DNA from: Zygnema circumcarinatum
Taxonomy: Eukaryota; Streptophyta; Zygnematophyceae; Zygnematales; Zygnemataceae
Assembly: GCA_037447605.1 (NCBI GenBank)
Contig: CM074809.1
Span: 789,705-853,704, forward strand
Reading direction: 5' to 3'
DNA: 64,000 bases
The notes under the pieces were generated by a model. It was given only the letters and a program-made list of their open reading frames with translations, ran no database searches and had not been told where the DNA came from. This document shows, one piece after another, positions 1 through 13,416 of this stretch; positions within the stretch are counted from its first letter, which is position 1, and the number at the start of each line of letters is the position of its first letter. The position numbers and the translations under genes are program-made.

Positions 1-921
1 GCACCAGAAGTACCAGATTCAAACCACAAACTCGTTTCTTTTCTTAGCATGTTCCATCATCCACAAAGTGCAACGCGATGTCATGAGCAAGTCCTGAGAA
101 AATGGTCCTGAGAAAGACCTTTGGTTCCACTCAAATATATACATAATTAAAAGGATTCCGTCACTTCAAACGCGGGCATAGGGATTGGTCTCCAGCATGT
201 GAACTGTGCTAATAAATGACGTGCCTTAAATAGACTTGCAGTTTGCCCAACCCGACACAACTTGGACTGACTCAAAACGTAGGTACTGTCTCCTGACAAA
301 TCGTCTACCCTCTCAAAGTGAGCCTGCAAGAAGATATTGCAGACGACATTCACTGATGCATGTTTGGATGAACGTTTTCTCGGTCGGTGCTTATTCTGCA
401 AGCCCGAGAGGATAACAAGGTTTGAGAAAGATGATAAAATAGCCGATGCATTCGTTTATGTTCATTCATTTTAGAGCCTGACGCAAGAAATACCAGGAGT
501 GGTCAAACACAAGATGGCGATCTGTCCAATTGACCGCCAGTGATTGAAAGGTGAGAATATCCTGGAAACGAAACCTTTACAATGGCCCCTAGTTCAGTTC
601 TTGGTCACTGACCATTGAGTACAACTAATGTGAGCGTGTGGATGCATGTGTATGAGAGAGGAGAGAGAGTGGGGGTTGGGAGCAGGACAGGGGAGAGAGA
701 GGGGGGTTGGGGGGGAGGGGGAGGGGGAGCGGGAAGCTAAGAACTCTTGTTAAGTATGGGCACTAAGATACTTGAATAACCAAGACATTCTGGCAAGTAG
801 GTACGATGGCGCTAGCATGACTCCACGTTTCCATCTAAGTTAAAATTGCACAAGAAAGTGATTGTCGCAAGATATCCTGGAGTCACTACCTCAGGTATTC
901 CGCTTGTAAGCAGCTACAGTT
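1..921. other. Region downstream of SMC2, no gene recognised
   Basis: This flank lies 3' of the minus-strand SMC2 stop codon. It contains only short open frames without recognisable similarity. Its one clear structure is a purine-only, G-rich tract at about 655-733, listed separately. It probably includes the SMC2 3' UTR; no end of transcription could be placed. Confidence 0.6.
655..733. repeat. G-rich polypurine tract
   Basis: The plus strand here is almost entirely G and A, with several runs of four to seven G separated by short spacers, after an initial GAGAGAG stretch. Runs of this kind can form G-quadruplex or triplex DNA. It lies about 190 bp past the SMC2 stop codon, in its likely 3' UTR or terminator region. 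Confidence 0.8.
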
Positions 922-3900
922 TCAGGGCAGCCGGTCATACCTGCTTGTTGTCTTTCCTTTCTTCCCGGCCTCCCTTCCATTTTCCTTATTGCTTTGTTGG
1001 GGCCTGGAGGGCACTGTGCGCGTAACTGTGGACACGCCGTCCACAAACTTGGTGCGGAAAATCACGTTGGCATTGTTGAACATGCCTTCCTTCAGGGAGA
1101 CAACGATAAACTGCATGCAGCCGGACCGCCGATGATTAAGAGAGGAAGCATGAGTATGATGCGCATTGCGATAGCCCTACGAGCAAGTCTGACATACATG
1201 AGCCACTTTTTTAATTGTCATCAACCCCTGATATGTCCAGCGTTCACGCTTAAGTTCAACAAAACTGCAGGTTATTTGTGGTAATGAGCAGCACCTGAGA
1301 TTGTGGAAAATGCGACTTGATCATCCTCCCTATGTTCTGAGTATGGCTCAGATCGAGTGCGGCATCCACTTCGTCCAAAATGTACAGAGGGGCCGGCTTG
1401 AAGAGCAGCAGTGCCAAGATAAGGGATAAAGCCAAAAGAGACCGCTGCCCGCCTGAAAGCTCGGATAAGGACTGCTTCCATACACTGCCGAATGCGACTT
1501 TCACCTCCAAACCAGCCATGAAGTCCTCACCTTCTGGAGGATCAAGCTTTGCCATAGACCCTGGCAGAAGGGTTGAAAAAATGGAGCCAAAATCCCTGCA
1601 ATGGCCACAAATGGGATATGAGATTTCTCATGATCAGCCAGAGCTGCAGGTCAGCACTTAACACATCTCAGCATCTGGAGTGTACGTCATAGAAAGCACA
1701 CGAGATATACAAATGGAAAAGAAGGCGCACTTTGTTACTTTCGTCCACGTCACTGAGAGAACCTCTCGTTTCTTTTCATCAAGCTCTTGAATCGCAGTTT
1801 GAATTTTCTGCTTGTCATTCTGCAGCCACCACACATAACAATGCAAATTCAATCTCCGCTTGTTCAGCAGGAATGCGAATCACCAACTTCACCTCCCTTT
1901 CCATGCAGAAAGCGAGAATATACATACTGACCTTAAGTCAAAATGGTCAAAGGTAGAGAAATACCTGTACGATATCTTTCTTTCGCAATAAATCGTCATA
2001 CTCCCTTTCAGCCTTGTCAAACATGCTCGTCACTTTCTTGTTGATCCGTTTTTCAACACTGGAGACCCGCAATGGAAGACCAAACCGGAAGCACTTAGAA
2101 TATCAGTCTTCAGTGCATGAATTCCCAAACAATTTCTCTCTTAAGCTACTGAAATAACTTTGTACAAAGCTTGCGTAGAGGAGACTCGATTTCGATGCAC
2201 GTAGCTGTTCATAACGACATACCAAAAGAGCCCAGTTGGATGCTTAATGTCATTGATCTCACAGATTTTTTCCGCAGTCTATGATCAGTCACTTCAGCTT
2301 TTATCCCCAAGACTTACTTGCTTTGTTCAGCCTCCTTCTCTTTCAACAGTTCCTTTGATTTCACTGGATCCTTAGACGAGAAGTCGTAGTCAGTTCCTTG
2401 TTGGCCAAACAGAGCTCTTTCACTCCTAATCCATTCACATTTCTTGAGAAGATCCTCCACATGTTTCGAAGCGAACTTCTCATCGCTTTCTATTTGTTTC
2501 ATCTGCAGGAACAACTCGACATAAGCAGCTGTTTTTCGTAGTTTTACTTCACCCATTGCAGCCTACACTAGGATTGCATCACATTTCAGCATGGCTACTC
2601 GAACGTGGCCCTGCACCACTTTCACGGGGAACATACGTATTAACGATGCAGAGTAGGGAACACTTCAGCAACCATTACTCCTGATTATTGCAGTTTGCGA
2701 CCTATTTTGTGCATAACACTTGACATTTCTTAGAAGCATGACTAGCGTTGTGTTGGTATGCATATCTTTCTTTTGCCTCTGTATTTTCTGCATCAGGCTA
2801 CAAGTCTCACCTTATGCACAAGCTTCTTTACTTCGACTGATGCGCTTGTCTGCACCTCCTTCAACCTGTTTTGCTCTTTTGCAAGTTTGGCTACCTCCAC
2901 ATCACATTCCTGTGAACGTTTTCTTGCCTCCTGCAATTCTGCCTCTGCCATCTTGTATTCTGCATTTCTTGCAGCTACCTGCAAAAGCGATTGAGTCACT
3001 CTGAGGACCTCTCCAACCTTTGTCGTAACTTAGCTGTCTGACCTGAATAAATGATCTGCCCATAACTAGGTAATCAGCAAAATATTAGCACCTCATCCCT
3101 ATCATCGCAGTCTTGTACATGTAAAAAATTGCGTATTGCAGATGTTATTCACAATAGCTCTCTATGCCAATGTACTCACCTCCTGTTCAAGCTCCTGGAC
3201 TGTCTCTTTCATTTTAAAGAACTGGGCATCAGTCGCTGTTTTTTGCTCCAAAAGGTTTTCTCTCTCCTTCATGGAAGCCTCCTTATCCATAACCAGCTGT
3301 TCCAAACAGTTCTCAGCTTCCTGTGAACCATTCCCCCAAAAGAATTCATCGTTGATACATGAAAACGAAGTCATTGGCATTCTTTTAATAGTTGCCTCCA
3401 TGGTTTCCTGACTCCAGTCATGGATGTTACCTCATAGCCTTTACCCAGCAACTACAAAAACACTTGAGGAAAAATGCACTAAGCAGGCATCTACAAAATG
3501 TTCATATTGTTATAACGCACCTTCAGACTCTTTGTAGCCACCGTCAACTGTTGCTTGGCAGTTTTAATCTTTCTTTCAGCCGCTCCAAGGCGACTCTCTC
3601 GTTCTCTCCCATAATCTTGAATTTCTTGCTCAAAAGCCGCAACAGAGTTTATGCACTCCTTGTTTTGAGCCTCGGCCCTCTCTATAGCCCTCTTTGCCAC
3701 TTCTGCCTCTGCTTCCATGGCCGCCACTTCTTGGCTGAGCTGCAGCAAGGGAAAAATTAATTGTTTAGCGACCAAATCTATGTCAAGTAAGTTTGGCCAA
3801 ATGGCATTCGTCGGCACAGAGGAGTCCTCAGATTCCACAAACTGATCCATGAAGGACTACAGTCCTGCCGAGCCGATCACAGCGTGTCAACTAGGCCGTG

Positions 3901-6900
3901 GCCCATATCACTGATATGCAAAAGGTCACACCCCTTCTGGCAGTCCGTAGAATAAGGCAGTTGTCACATCCCTGGAAACATGCGCTTTTCTTGTGCGTCC
4001 TTGGTGTAAAGACAGTTGTGTTGAAACGTGGACATGGACATGGTGCTTTACGTCATGAAAATGTTGGAGACGTCAACCATCTTCTTCACCTTAGGAGGTT
4101 GCCGAGCTCTATATCTACAACCACAATCTGTAGAAATGGACGACCCCATGGGGTTCTAAGTTTCAAAATATGAGAGTCAGAGGCTATCTTCCAATCAAAC
4201 TAAAAGCTCACCTGATGATATTCACTTTTCTGAAAACGACCTTCCACAGCCTGAAGCCTATGGGTTTCAATCTCCAACTTCCCCTTCAACTGTTTTTGCA
4301 GCTTGTTCGCGTCTCCTAGCACCCCCAACTGCACACAGCGCTTTCGTATGAGTTAAGTAAGATTTTTTAAATACTGCTTTCCTCAGGGGGGCAAAGTTTC
4401 AAGAACTGGTTCTGGATTCCTGGCATGTTCAAGTCCAGGAATATCAAAAACCTCTCTGAAAGCCAGTTGAGAAACAGTCTTCTTTCAACTGTAGACGCCT
4501 ACAACACATGTGGTCACATTGTGCAAGGTTCATCCGCTATCTAAGGTCCCTGCTGGGATCACTTGGGTCGCTGAACATGTATGGAGCCTGGCGCCTGCAG
4601 GCTTACGCATTTGCCACTATCCACACGAAGTCCTCTCTACTTGGTCTGGCCAATCTACATCCGAGGTACAGCGCAGGCATGCAAGAAGATGGAGTGTTCA
4701 ACATAAGTTCTCGAAGTGTTGGAGCCAACCTCATGAATGGTCTGCTGGAGGATGGCTTCGTCTGCAGCCAGGTTCGCCTCAACTCCAGCTAAGGTATGGA
4801 GACGCGTCAGTATGGAGTTTCCCGTCCTGTATACAAGAAAATGGGGATACAACCATAAAAAAACATGTTATAAAACATTGTGTGAGCTCTTGAAAGCTGG
4901 TGATCTGGTTTGGGAGAGTAAAAGTTTTCAGTTTTTTGCAGGGCTCAGAATGTTTTCAGAATGTAAGAATACATGCATATTCGTTTCTGCGTGTGCCTTC
5001 AGGGGTCATGCTTCCATTCCGAAAAAGCTCTCAATAGTGCACTTTCTAGCAAGTGTGCATAAGGCAATTTTGCAAACAAGTATTTAATGACCCACAGCAA
5101 TCACATTAAATTGCATAAAGTCGTGGGTCAAGTGGCTGAAATTGACTCCAACAGGATCCTGAAAGCAAGCCAATGCACAATCATAGAGATCCTGTGGGCT
5201 TTCTTGTTATCTTCGTCACATATAATGGAGAATCCTCAGAAAATCATCTTCACTTCAATCGGTATAGAGGCAATACCAAATCAGCCAAACAGGAAAAAAA
5301 AAAAAATGTCCATGCAGGTGCACATTCCCGACCTTTGACTCCACTCTGATATCCAGGGCTGACCTTCTGGAACCTCCAGTGAGCAAGCCACTTGGCGAAT
5401 ACAAATCTCCTTCTAAAGTTACACACGGGGTCATGATGTCCGGATGAAATGCAACCTGTCGCCACTCGAAACATAACACACATTAGACAGTAGTATGCAA
5501 GCCTTTTCGAAATCAGCTTTGAAAACCATTAGTGTACGCATGCCAGACACTCAACATTTGCATGTCCCACTAGTTCTAGTCAGTTTTACATTTTCCACGG
5601 CCAAATTCAAAACTGTAGTCCAGGTGCTGCTGTTGTCTGCTATTGTTTCTGACAAAAGCAGCACGGAGAAAAATCTGATCCCCAGTTTGTGGCCTTGCAG
5701 GTTTACCTTCTGAGCAGTTGCACTATCCTTGCAGATGAAGTGATTGCCGAAGACATAGGCCATGGCAGGCTGCACAAGCATGAACACCAAATGTCATATG
5801 CGGCGATTGTAAAACAAGCTCAATGAAACCAGAAAGGACATGCAACTGCAATGTCCAACATGGGCACAGGAACTCGAAAAATGCATCTTGAACAGAAGGT
5901 TTGAAACGTATAGCTCTATCTGTTAGTTGAGCTACCTTCTTGTTTTGTCAAACAAAAGCAGCAGCTGGCAAGACAGAAATGATCCCAGAGGCCCTTTCAG
6001 ATTCGCATGATTAAAACTGCATCTAAAATGTACCTTCTCACAATTGGAAGCACACAAGCTAACACTGAATTACATTAACGCCACTTGGTTAAAAAGGAAG
6101 CCGTCAAGAGTTTCCATTGAACCCAGAACAAGGTATGCCCCTACTCCAGGCCGTATAATTGATCTTGAAACTTACTGCAACTGAAGCATCGTATTCCACC
6201 AATGATAGTGCTGATCGCACATTGTTTCCCCCAAACTGGCCCAGGCATGCTCGTCCACTCAGTGTCAGCCATGGCAATAACTAACGTCATTCATACACGG
6301 GGTGAATACAATACTCTAGCACTTTTGGGGTCGCAACACTAGATTTGTACGAACATCATCATTTTTCTCCTGCTGTAATGAAGGAATAGACGACCGCGGC
6401 ATAGAAAAGTGAACGAACCAATTGAGCAGCTTTCTCCTGCACACGTTGAGGAATCGTTCGCTGGTCGATCTTGTTCAGAGGAATGAATGTGACACGTCTC
6501 TGTAGCTTCCCCTTGTTTAGAAGCAGCTTTCCTGTCTGCTCGGTGTCCACCACCACATTGAACATTTTCCCTCCCGCAACCACCTGAAGCCGAAAAGCAT
6601 GCAACGGCACAAAAATGTTAACACGGGGGTCTATATCCTCGTGAGAGAATCACCTGTACTTGCTTATCATATGGAACTTTTTCCAGCAAGGTTGTGATTT
6701 AGAAGCAGCGTTATGTACAACTTGTGGTGATTGTTGGTGTTAATGCGCAATTCTGTTACATGGTTACAGACAAGGCGCATGTGGCATGTGGCTTTCAAGT
6801 GCTTACAAAAAGTACTACAAGGATGTAGGCGAGTAATAGCATTCATTACTTGTCAAACCATACTAGTTGCCCGGAAAAGTAAAGAGCTGTACCTCCAAAG

Positions 6901-9900
6901 CTGTTGCTGTAGATATGTCCTTAACCTTCAAAAGCTTAGCCACCATGCCTTTTACTCTTGATCGATCGAATCCATCAACAGGGTCCCGATATGTGAAACT
7001 GACATTGGAGACTGCCTCCAATTCACCAACTTGAGATCTGAGTGACCTCACCGCATCAGCTTTGGCGCGCTTCATCTGCAAATGCCAGACTCAAATGTTT
7101 TCAACAGGCAATACAGCATCAGCAGATGATGAAAAATCAACCAAATGTCAGAATAATCACATTCCAGAGTTAATCCTTGGATTGAAGAAACACTCAGAGG
7201 GCATCTGTGGTGGAAAAGATTCAAATCGTGTGGGATTGTTCATATGAAAGTAAATACGTTAGTTTACTGGTCACACTTCAGTCCTGCAATGTCCTGAGTA
7301 TTAGTATGTCCTTCAGGAAAAGCGTGGGATTGAACAAAGCCATTCCAGGGTCTCAAGAGGTCATGCAGCAAAGCCTTGCAATGACAAAGAACATCCCAGG
7401 AAGTGCAAGGGGTCATAACAGACCTGCTGGCTCTTGGGATTTTAACATTTTGCAGGAAAATGCATTGTTTAGCACCCCAAAAACAAGTTTCTGACCGTAC
7501 ACGCCCTTGCTGGAGAACACTAAATAGCGCTCACCTAAGTCTAAAAAGTATTGGTAACGCATACCTCTTCCAAACGCAGAAAATGACCTTCGTCAAAGTT
7601 AAGATTTTGAAGTGCATCTTGACAGGATACAATTTCAGATTGCCGTAAGTCAAGCTCCTTCTGCAAAGCAGCTGCCTCCTTCTGCCTCGATACCAATATC
7701 CTTCTCTTTCCCACGAGCTCATTTTCCAAATGGTCAACCTTCAGCTTGGCTTGCTTGGCCTCAGTTGCAGCCTCGACAGCAGCCGCCTTGGCATCACTCA
7801 GTTTCTCAGCTAAGGTTTTATCTTCGCCGGAAAGCCCACTTTTGCCCACTTGAACGCCCTGCCGACGATCGTGGAACCATGAAATGAAATACGCAAAGTA
7901 AAGAAGTCAGAATGTGGAATTTCTCCTCTTCAGGCTCTCTCCATGCACTCCAGGTGTGAGGGAAAAGGCCTGTCACTCCTCAGGCATGGAAAGCAATGAA
8001 CCATCAAGTTATCCCTCCTCGAATGACAACACATACAGACAGCGCTTTCCGAACAGCTATTAACAGTATTTTTGTCAATAAGGAGTGATGAGCGCGCATG
8101 AAAGTGGGCTTCTTCATCGATGCAACTGGCAGAGGGTTGCCAATAACCGAAACATGAATAAGATTGAGCATCATACCTGGTATTCCTGTTCTGCATCAGA
8201 TAGGGCCTTAGTGGCCACGTCTACCTTCTCCTGTGCGGAAGAGACCTCTTTGCTAGCTTTTTCAATAGCCAGGTTCTTACTCTCCAATCCTAAGTTCAGG
8301 TCTTCAATAGACTTTTGCGCCTGCAAACAAGTTGTAACAATCGAACATAACTGGAAGCTCAGAATTAATTCAGTTTTCCCTCGAACTCTGTTCAGTAACT
8401 TCAAATGCAGAATGGCAACCAGTCACATAAGCTCAGGCCTGGTGAAGCTTCTATTTCAGAGAACAATTGTATCTGTATCTTCTTGCTCACTCCATCACAT
8501 AAATATGTGAGGATTGCTGTATGTTGGTGAGGTGAGATTGATCTATCGACAGCAAGTAGAAAATGAATCACTTAGTACGTGATGATTGTTCAGTGTAATC
8601 TATCGATGAGTTGTTAAGCGTGTGGTTGCCATGCATAGTGAGACTCGAAGTTGAGAGTTGCAGCTCTTGCATGCTTTCTGGACTTCAGTGCTTCTAGAAA
8701 GGTACTCTCAATAGAGGAGCAGGATGACCAGCTTGCTTCTCAGCTTGAAGTCTTACTCTTTGATTTTTCCTGACGATTGAAGTGTACATGCTTGTCAAGA
8801 CGCAGACCTCGACCAATTGAGTGAATGCGTTTAAACTTCAGTGGCCAATTGCAAAAAGGTGTCCTTGGCAGTCTACCACTCCAACAATGCCACCTGTTGC
8901 GATCACCGGAAATTCTTAAAAACTGATAACGTACCTGCTCGGATGAAAGCTTTTCCCCGTCCAACAACTCGTTCTTGTTTGTCCAGATGGATGTCGCCCG
9001 GACCAGATCTTTAGACAGCTTGTCCACCCTGCTAACTAGATTCTGCATTACCGGCCCCATCTCCTTCTCTTTCTCTGAAATCAATTTATCGACTTTAGCC
9101 TGTTTCTGCTGAAAGTCCTGTTCTGATTGCTTTGCTTTTTCCTCAAGCCCAGCAATAAGTTCTTTCATGCCGTCTACCTCGCCCTTTGCAGAGTCTTTCA
9201 CCTTTTCAGCATGCGTAAACTCGTAGGCAATGACAAATCTCTTCAATTTATCAAGATCAGCATTTCCTTGCGTCCACTGCTGATACTGTGCCCGCTCCCT
9301 TTGGAGTTTTTCAAGAGCAGGTAATATCTCCTCGGATAATACCTTGTCAATTTCATTAACTTTTGCTTGTTTCTTCTCTAGTGTCTTTAACGCATTCTCT
9401 TTTTTCATCTCGTACATCCTTGTTCCTGCAGCTTCCTCCAACATGGAAAGGATCTCTGGGGGCTTCATGTTCAAAACCTTCGTAATTCTCCCTTGCATGA
9501 TCAAGAAATGTGGATTATTCACGTTCAACTGGACAGAGTGGAACAGATTTTGCACCCTAACTGGCTGGGCCAGTTGCCCATTGATAAGGTATTTATTCCG
9601 ATTCCCAATGGCGATCTGCGAGGAAAAGGTTTACATAAGCTATACAGTCTCAAAGTTTATCACCAGAATCCTAGCCTTATGTTCCTTAAAGCTAGTACAG
9701 TAGAAACCATGGGCCAGAGAGTAAGCATCCTCGCAGTACTTGAAATTCAGAAGGCAACATCAGTAAAGCAAGCGAGAATACCTTGAGTATGTTGTTTGTT
9801 AAATAGCATCAAAAAATCGTGCAGGACTCCGGATTCACATGCAGTCTGTCAGGGCAGCTAAGGTGGATAATGCCAGATATGGATAACTCACCTGCCTTGT

Positions 9901-10209
9901 AACTGTGATCTGTTTGCAGTCTTCGTAGCCTACAGGACTGTTCTGCCTATCGCTGTTATTGAACACTATTGAAACTGTTGCCTTTGTTACACCGGCCTGT
10001 CCCTGCTTGTACACAAGCTCCTGGAGGGAGTTCGCACGGACATGTTGCAGATTGGAAATGCCCAGAACAAAGCAGATGGAGTCGAGAATGTTGGACTTTC
10101 CCGAGCCATTCAGCCCAGTAATGGCGTTAAACTTTTGGTCAAAGTCAGGCACAATCGTGCGATGCGCATACGATTTGAATCCCTCAATCGAGACCTCCTC
10201 AATATACAT
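922..10209 (-). CDS. SMC2: Condensin ATPase subunit SMC2 (CAP-E), about 20 exons
   Basis: SMC2 pairs with SMC4 in condensin I and II and compacts mitotic chromosomes using ATP. The N-terminal exon (9892-10209) starts [15 protein letters not shown] and carries the Walker A motif GLNGSGKSN. Long coiled-coil exons follow at 8935-9615, 8177-8320 and 7565-7858. The hinge is in 6893-7075, 6419-6583, 6176-6235, 5707-5769 and 5364-5455 ([14 protein letters not shown]). Returning coiled coil is in 4730-4826, 4212-4328, 3521-3739, a 21-nt exon 3431-3451, 3180-3320, 2811-2978, 2318-2562, 1965-2058 and 1739-1819. The C-terminal head (1295-1595, 922-1110) has the ABC signature [13 protein letters not shown] and Walker [13 protein letters not shown]. 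Almost all exon phases join cleanly, so the gene looks intact. The junction between 1739 and 1595 leaves a few residues unresolved, and the last exon could be spliced once more near 934. Family assignment is very secure from the hinge and both ATPase halves. Confidence 0.97.
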
Positions 10210-11832
10210 TTTGCCAGGAGTGGGAAGTATCGGAGCAGAAGCTCCTGAAATGCTTTCAGTATTGCGACTAAGAGAACTATTCTAAGAAGCCATTAGGGAA
10301 ACTAACCGGCTAGAAAGAAAGGCATAGCAGTATGCATGAAAGAGACGTGAGAATAAGCAGTTCGACGCTCCAGTTGATACATAAAAAGTGATCCTCAGAT
10401 GCAGCACGAGAGGCCGTCGCAGCAGGAGGCGACAGTGGGACAGAGGGAGACGGAAAGGGCGGCCGCAATTCAAATTTGAAACCGTTGCAGGAGGTCTTGC
10501 TGCTGTGCTATGTCAATGTTGTAAAAAGTAGCGTCCTGCTCTAGTTACAGCGCTGTTCGCACGTCTCAACCATAGAGCCCCTATATGGATGCTCGATGAC
10601 ATTTTCTTGACATTTTTCTCCAATTAAAGAACTGGTACTGACGATTATACATACTATACTGATTTTTCCACTTTTAGAATAAATTAAAGTAAAGAATCGG
10701 TGCTGCGCTGTAACCTACACTGTACTGATTATTTTCTCTAGGCGCATCTCCGCATCTGCCTACGGCCACTGGTTCGTACAGGCGTTTTGTGCACGTGGCA
10801 TTGCCATTGGATAGTAATCTCCAGTTAGACTGGCCGGCTCTCACAACAGAACTGTTCGTTTGGACAGTGCGAGCATGGAACGCCGTCGGTTCCAATTTCT
10901 TGGAAGCTCAGAGGCGCACTTTTTTGACGGCGGACATGTCAAAGGGAGAGTGGAGGCCGCTCGTCGACGTTTGCGTCCTGTACTGGATCTTGACACATTT
11001 CTTGCTGCAGGAGGCTGCCGCCGCCGCTGCAGTTAAAGGCCAGGAATAGGATGTGCATGATTCTATACAAATATTGATTCAAATATTGATTGTAAACATG
11101 TCATAGGTTAAAAAGTCGGACCGCGGAAAGAGAGCATTGTTTCTTGGAGCGGACTCTGAGGCAGCGTTGCAGGGATTTTCGAGGAATATTTCTTGATTGG
11201 GAGTTTCATGAGGTTTTTGGGTTTGTGAATTGCGTGTTATGTTGGTAAATCGGGGAAGGAGGTGAATGAGGAGCAGAAAAGTGAAATTGAAGTGGTTTTT
11301 TTTTTTTTGTCAAGTGAAATTTGAACTTGCTTTGATTTGCAAGGACCTTGATGTGGAAATTATTCATCAGAATGTACGAGAAAAATGTGTGAAACAGCTT
11401 TCCCTCGAACGCCATAAGGAGACTCCTTTCACTGCATGTCAGCCACGATCGGCAACTCTTAAGGGCTGTACAAGGTGTGATCAACTTGCGCTCAGCTATT
11501 TGGCCAAATCTTAAAACTCCTTTCGGGAAAATACCTTTCTTCCTAATTCACTGCTTTCATTGGACAAAAATTTGAAGAGAGAATTTTTGAAAATTTTACC
11601 CTCCCTTTTTCCTCTTACTCTTCTTCGCCGTTGTTTTTCTCTGAGCAGGCAGAGTTGGCAAATTATCAACCGGAAAAACATTGCCGCTAGTATTTGAGAT
11701 AATTTCTCTGTAAATGCTGTCGACCAACCTCCGAGAATTGATCGATTTGAGAGAAACCACGACTATGGCGACTTCTTTCACAGCTGTGGACATTCTTTAG
11801 AAAATGCAATTCGGCTTCGCCACAACCTGGCC
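10210..11832. other. Divergent intergenic region SMC2 / E2 gene
   Basis: This is the shared upstream region of SMC2 (minus) and the E2 gene (plus). Nothing in it matches a known coding family. Two short frames (10789-11049 plus, 11596-11793 minus) lack support. A T-run lies at 11299-11310. It presumably holds both promoters, but I could place no convincing TATA box. Confidence 0.5.
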
Positions 11833-13416
11833 ATGGAATCGTCACCTACTACAATTGCAAAGGAAGCATATGTGAAATCTTTGGCTCCACTGAAGATTGG
11901 CACAGCTCAAATTCTTGATTCTGCGACACTCTACTTCGCATGGGAGAAAATTACTGACTTAAGGGCTAACAACCACGGAAGTGCACTTCAAAGACGTGCT
12001 CTACGTGTCGCAAAAGAAATCAAGGCACTGCAGAAGGGCCTTCCATTAGCATGGGAAGCATCCATTTTTGTTCGACTCGATCAAAGTCGGCCCGATGTCT
12101 TGAAGGCCTTAGTGACTGGCCCTGAGGAGACACCGTATGCAGATGGATGCTTTTTCTTCGACATTTTCCTCCCCCCGGAGTTTCCAGAAGTTCCTCCAAA
12201 AGTATTTCCCTTGTATTTCTGATTGAACGTTAATTGAATAGAAACACTTGCAGCATATGAGTGACTTGAAAACATAACCAAATGCGGAATGCTGGTTCGC
12301 TTTGTAATATATCCAATGTCTGTCAAGTACAGTTCATAGTAACATAAAATCTCTGCTTATAAAGACACCATGGTAGCTGCTGTTAAAGTAGACGATCTTT
12401 TCTTACTTTGCCTCTAATCTTTGGTGCTCAATCATTTACATCAACATAGCGGTTTCGCAGGTCCGGTTTTTGACCACTGGAGGTGGAGGACTTCGCTTTA
12501 ATCCCAACTTGTATCCGGATGGGAAAGTTTGCTTGTCGTTGCTTGGAACTTGGTACGGCCCTGGTTGGGAATCAAGTGTATCCACGGTGCTGCAAGTGCT
12601 CGTTTCTATTCAGGGGATGATCTTCACCAGCGATCCTTACTTCAATGAGGTTTGTTTAACAAAGGATTCTTCTGGTGCACCTGCAGATAGGTGGATAGCT
12701 GTGGCTTGTTTTTTCATTTTGTTTAAGAGAGCTAATTATACTGCCATCCTTCAAATGCACAAAGAAACCAAGCCAGAGGCCAAGCAAGCTGTTTGGCTGA
12801 ATCCTGTATCGTATCTCCTGGTCAAAGTTTTGTGAGAAAGTAGTTTTGTGCACATGGGCATGCTGCACCTCTTCCAAAATAGAAATCGCATTGTCTGTTG
12901 CCTGGAGCTGGGACTAGCCATTGGTGGAGGACTATTGGGGGAAATGCTGCCCTCAAAAATGGTTTTCAGACTTGTACACCATACTGCAGCAAGCCAACAC
13001 TCTGCGCTTTTCCATTCTGCCGGCGCTCAGGAACCCGCCCCCAGCCTTTGCAGAAGTAGGTCTACAATCGCAACCCGTCACTTGATTTCTGCTAATTGCT
13101 TTGGCAGTAACTATGCTGCAAGCGAAAATTAGTACATGTGCATTAACAAAAATCTTCTCTCCACCACAACCTGCTGTATGCCAGCGTCCTCTTCTGTCCA
13201 ACCAGTTCTAAACCATTAGCCCGATGACTCTCCTTGACTCTCCAGGTAGTGACAGAGCACTACCTTAGAAAGAAAGCCCACATTGAAGCCCGATCAAGGC
13301 GATGGTTGAACCAATGCCCCTGGTATGTATGTGGGCTGAAGCACTACCTTTACCGGTCGGCCAAGTCAGTCAACGAGGAATTGGACCGACTCGCAGCTCA
13401 GCATACGAATTTGTGA
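11833..13416 (+). CDS. E2 ubiquitin-conjugating (UBC) protein, BIRC6/UBE2O-like class
   Basis: This is a ubiquitin-conjugating domain protein that would carry ubiquitin on a cysteine. Exon 1 (11833-12201) has an N-terminal helix region, then the UBC fold ([40 protein letters not shown]). Exon 2 (12461-12649) has the variant HPN loop as RFNPNLY and the active-site Cys in [12 protein letters not shown], then VLQVLVSIQ and PYFNE. A later exon ending at 13055 encodes [14 protein letters not shown]. It joins in frame to 13246-13416, which encodes [23 protein letters not shown] and ends in a stop. These C-terminal helices match the tail of the BIRC6 UBC domain more than plant UBC23/24. Roughly 12650-12930 holds one or more small exons I could not settle. 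The protein is short; nothing like the giant BIRC6 N-terminus is present in the window. E2 class is certain, the subfamily less so. Confidence 0.85.

Noticed and set aside
11596-11793. 65-codon minus-strand frame ending in a basic KKSKRKKGG tail
   Set aside because: No recognisable family; it starts only 40 bp from the E2 gene and may be chance.
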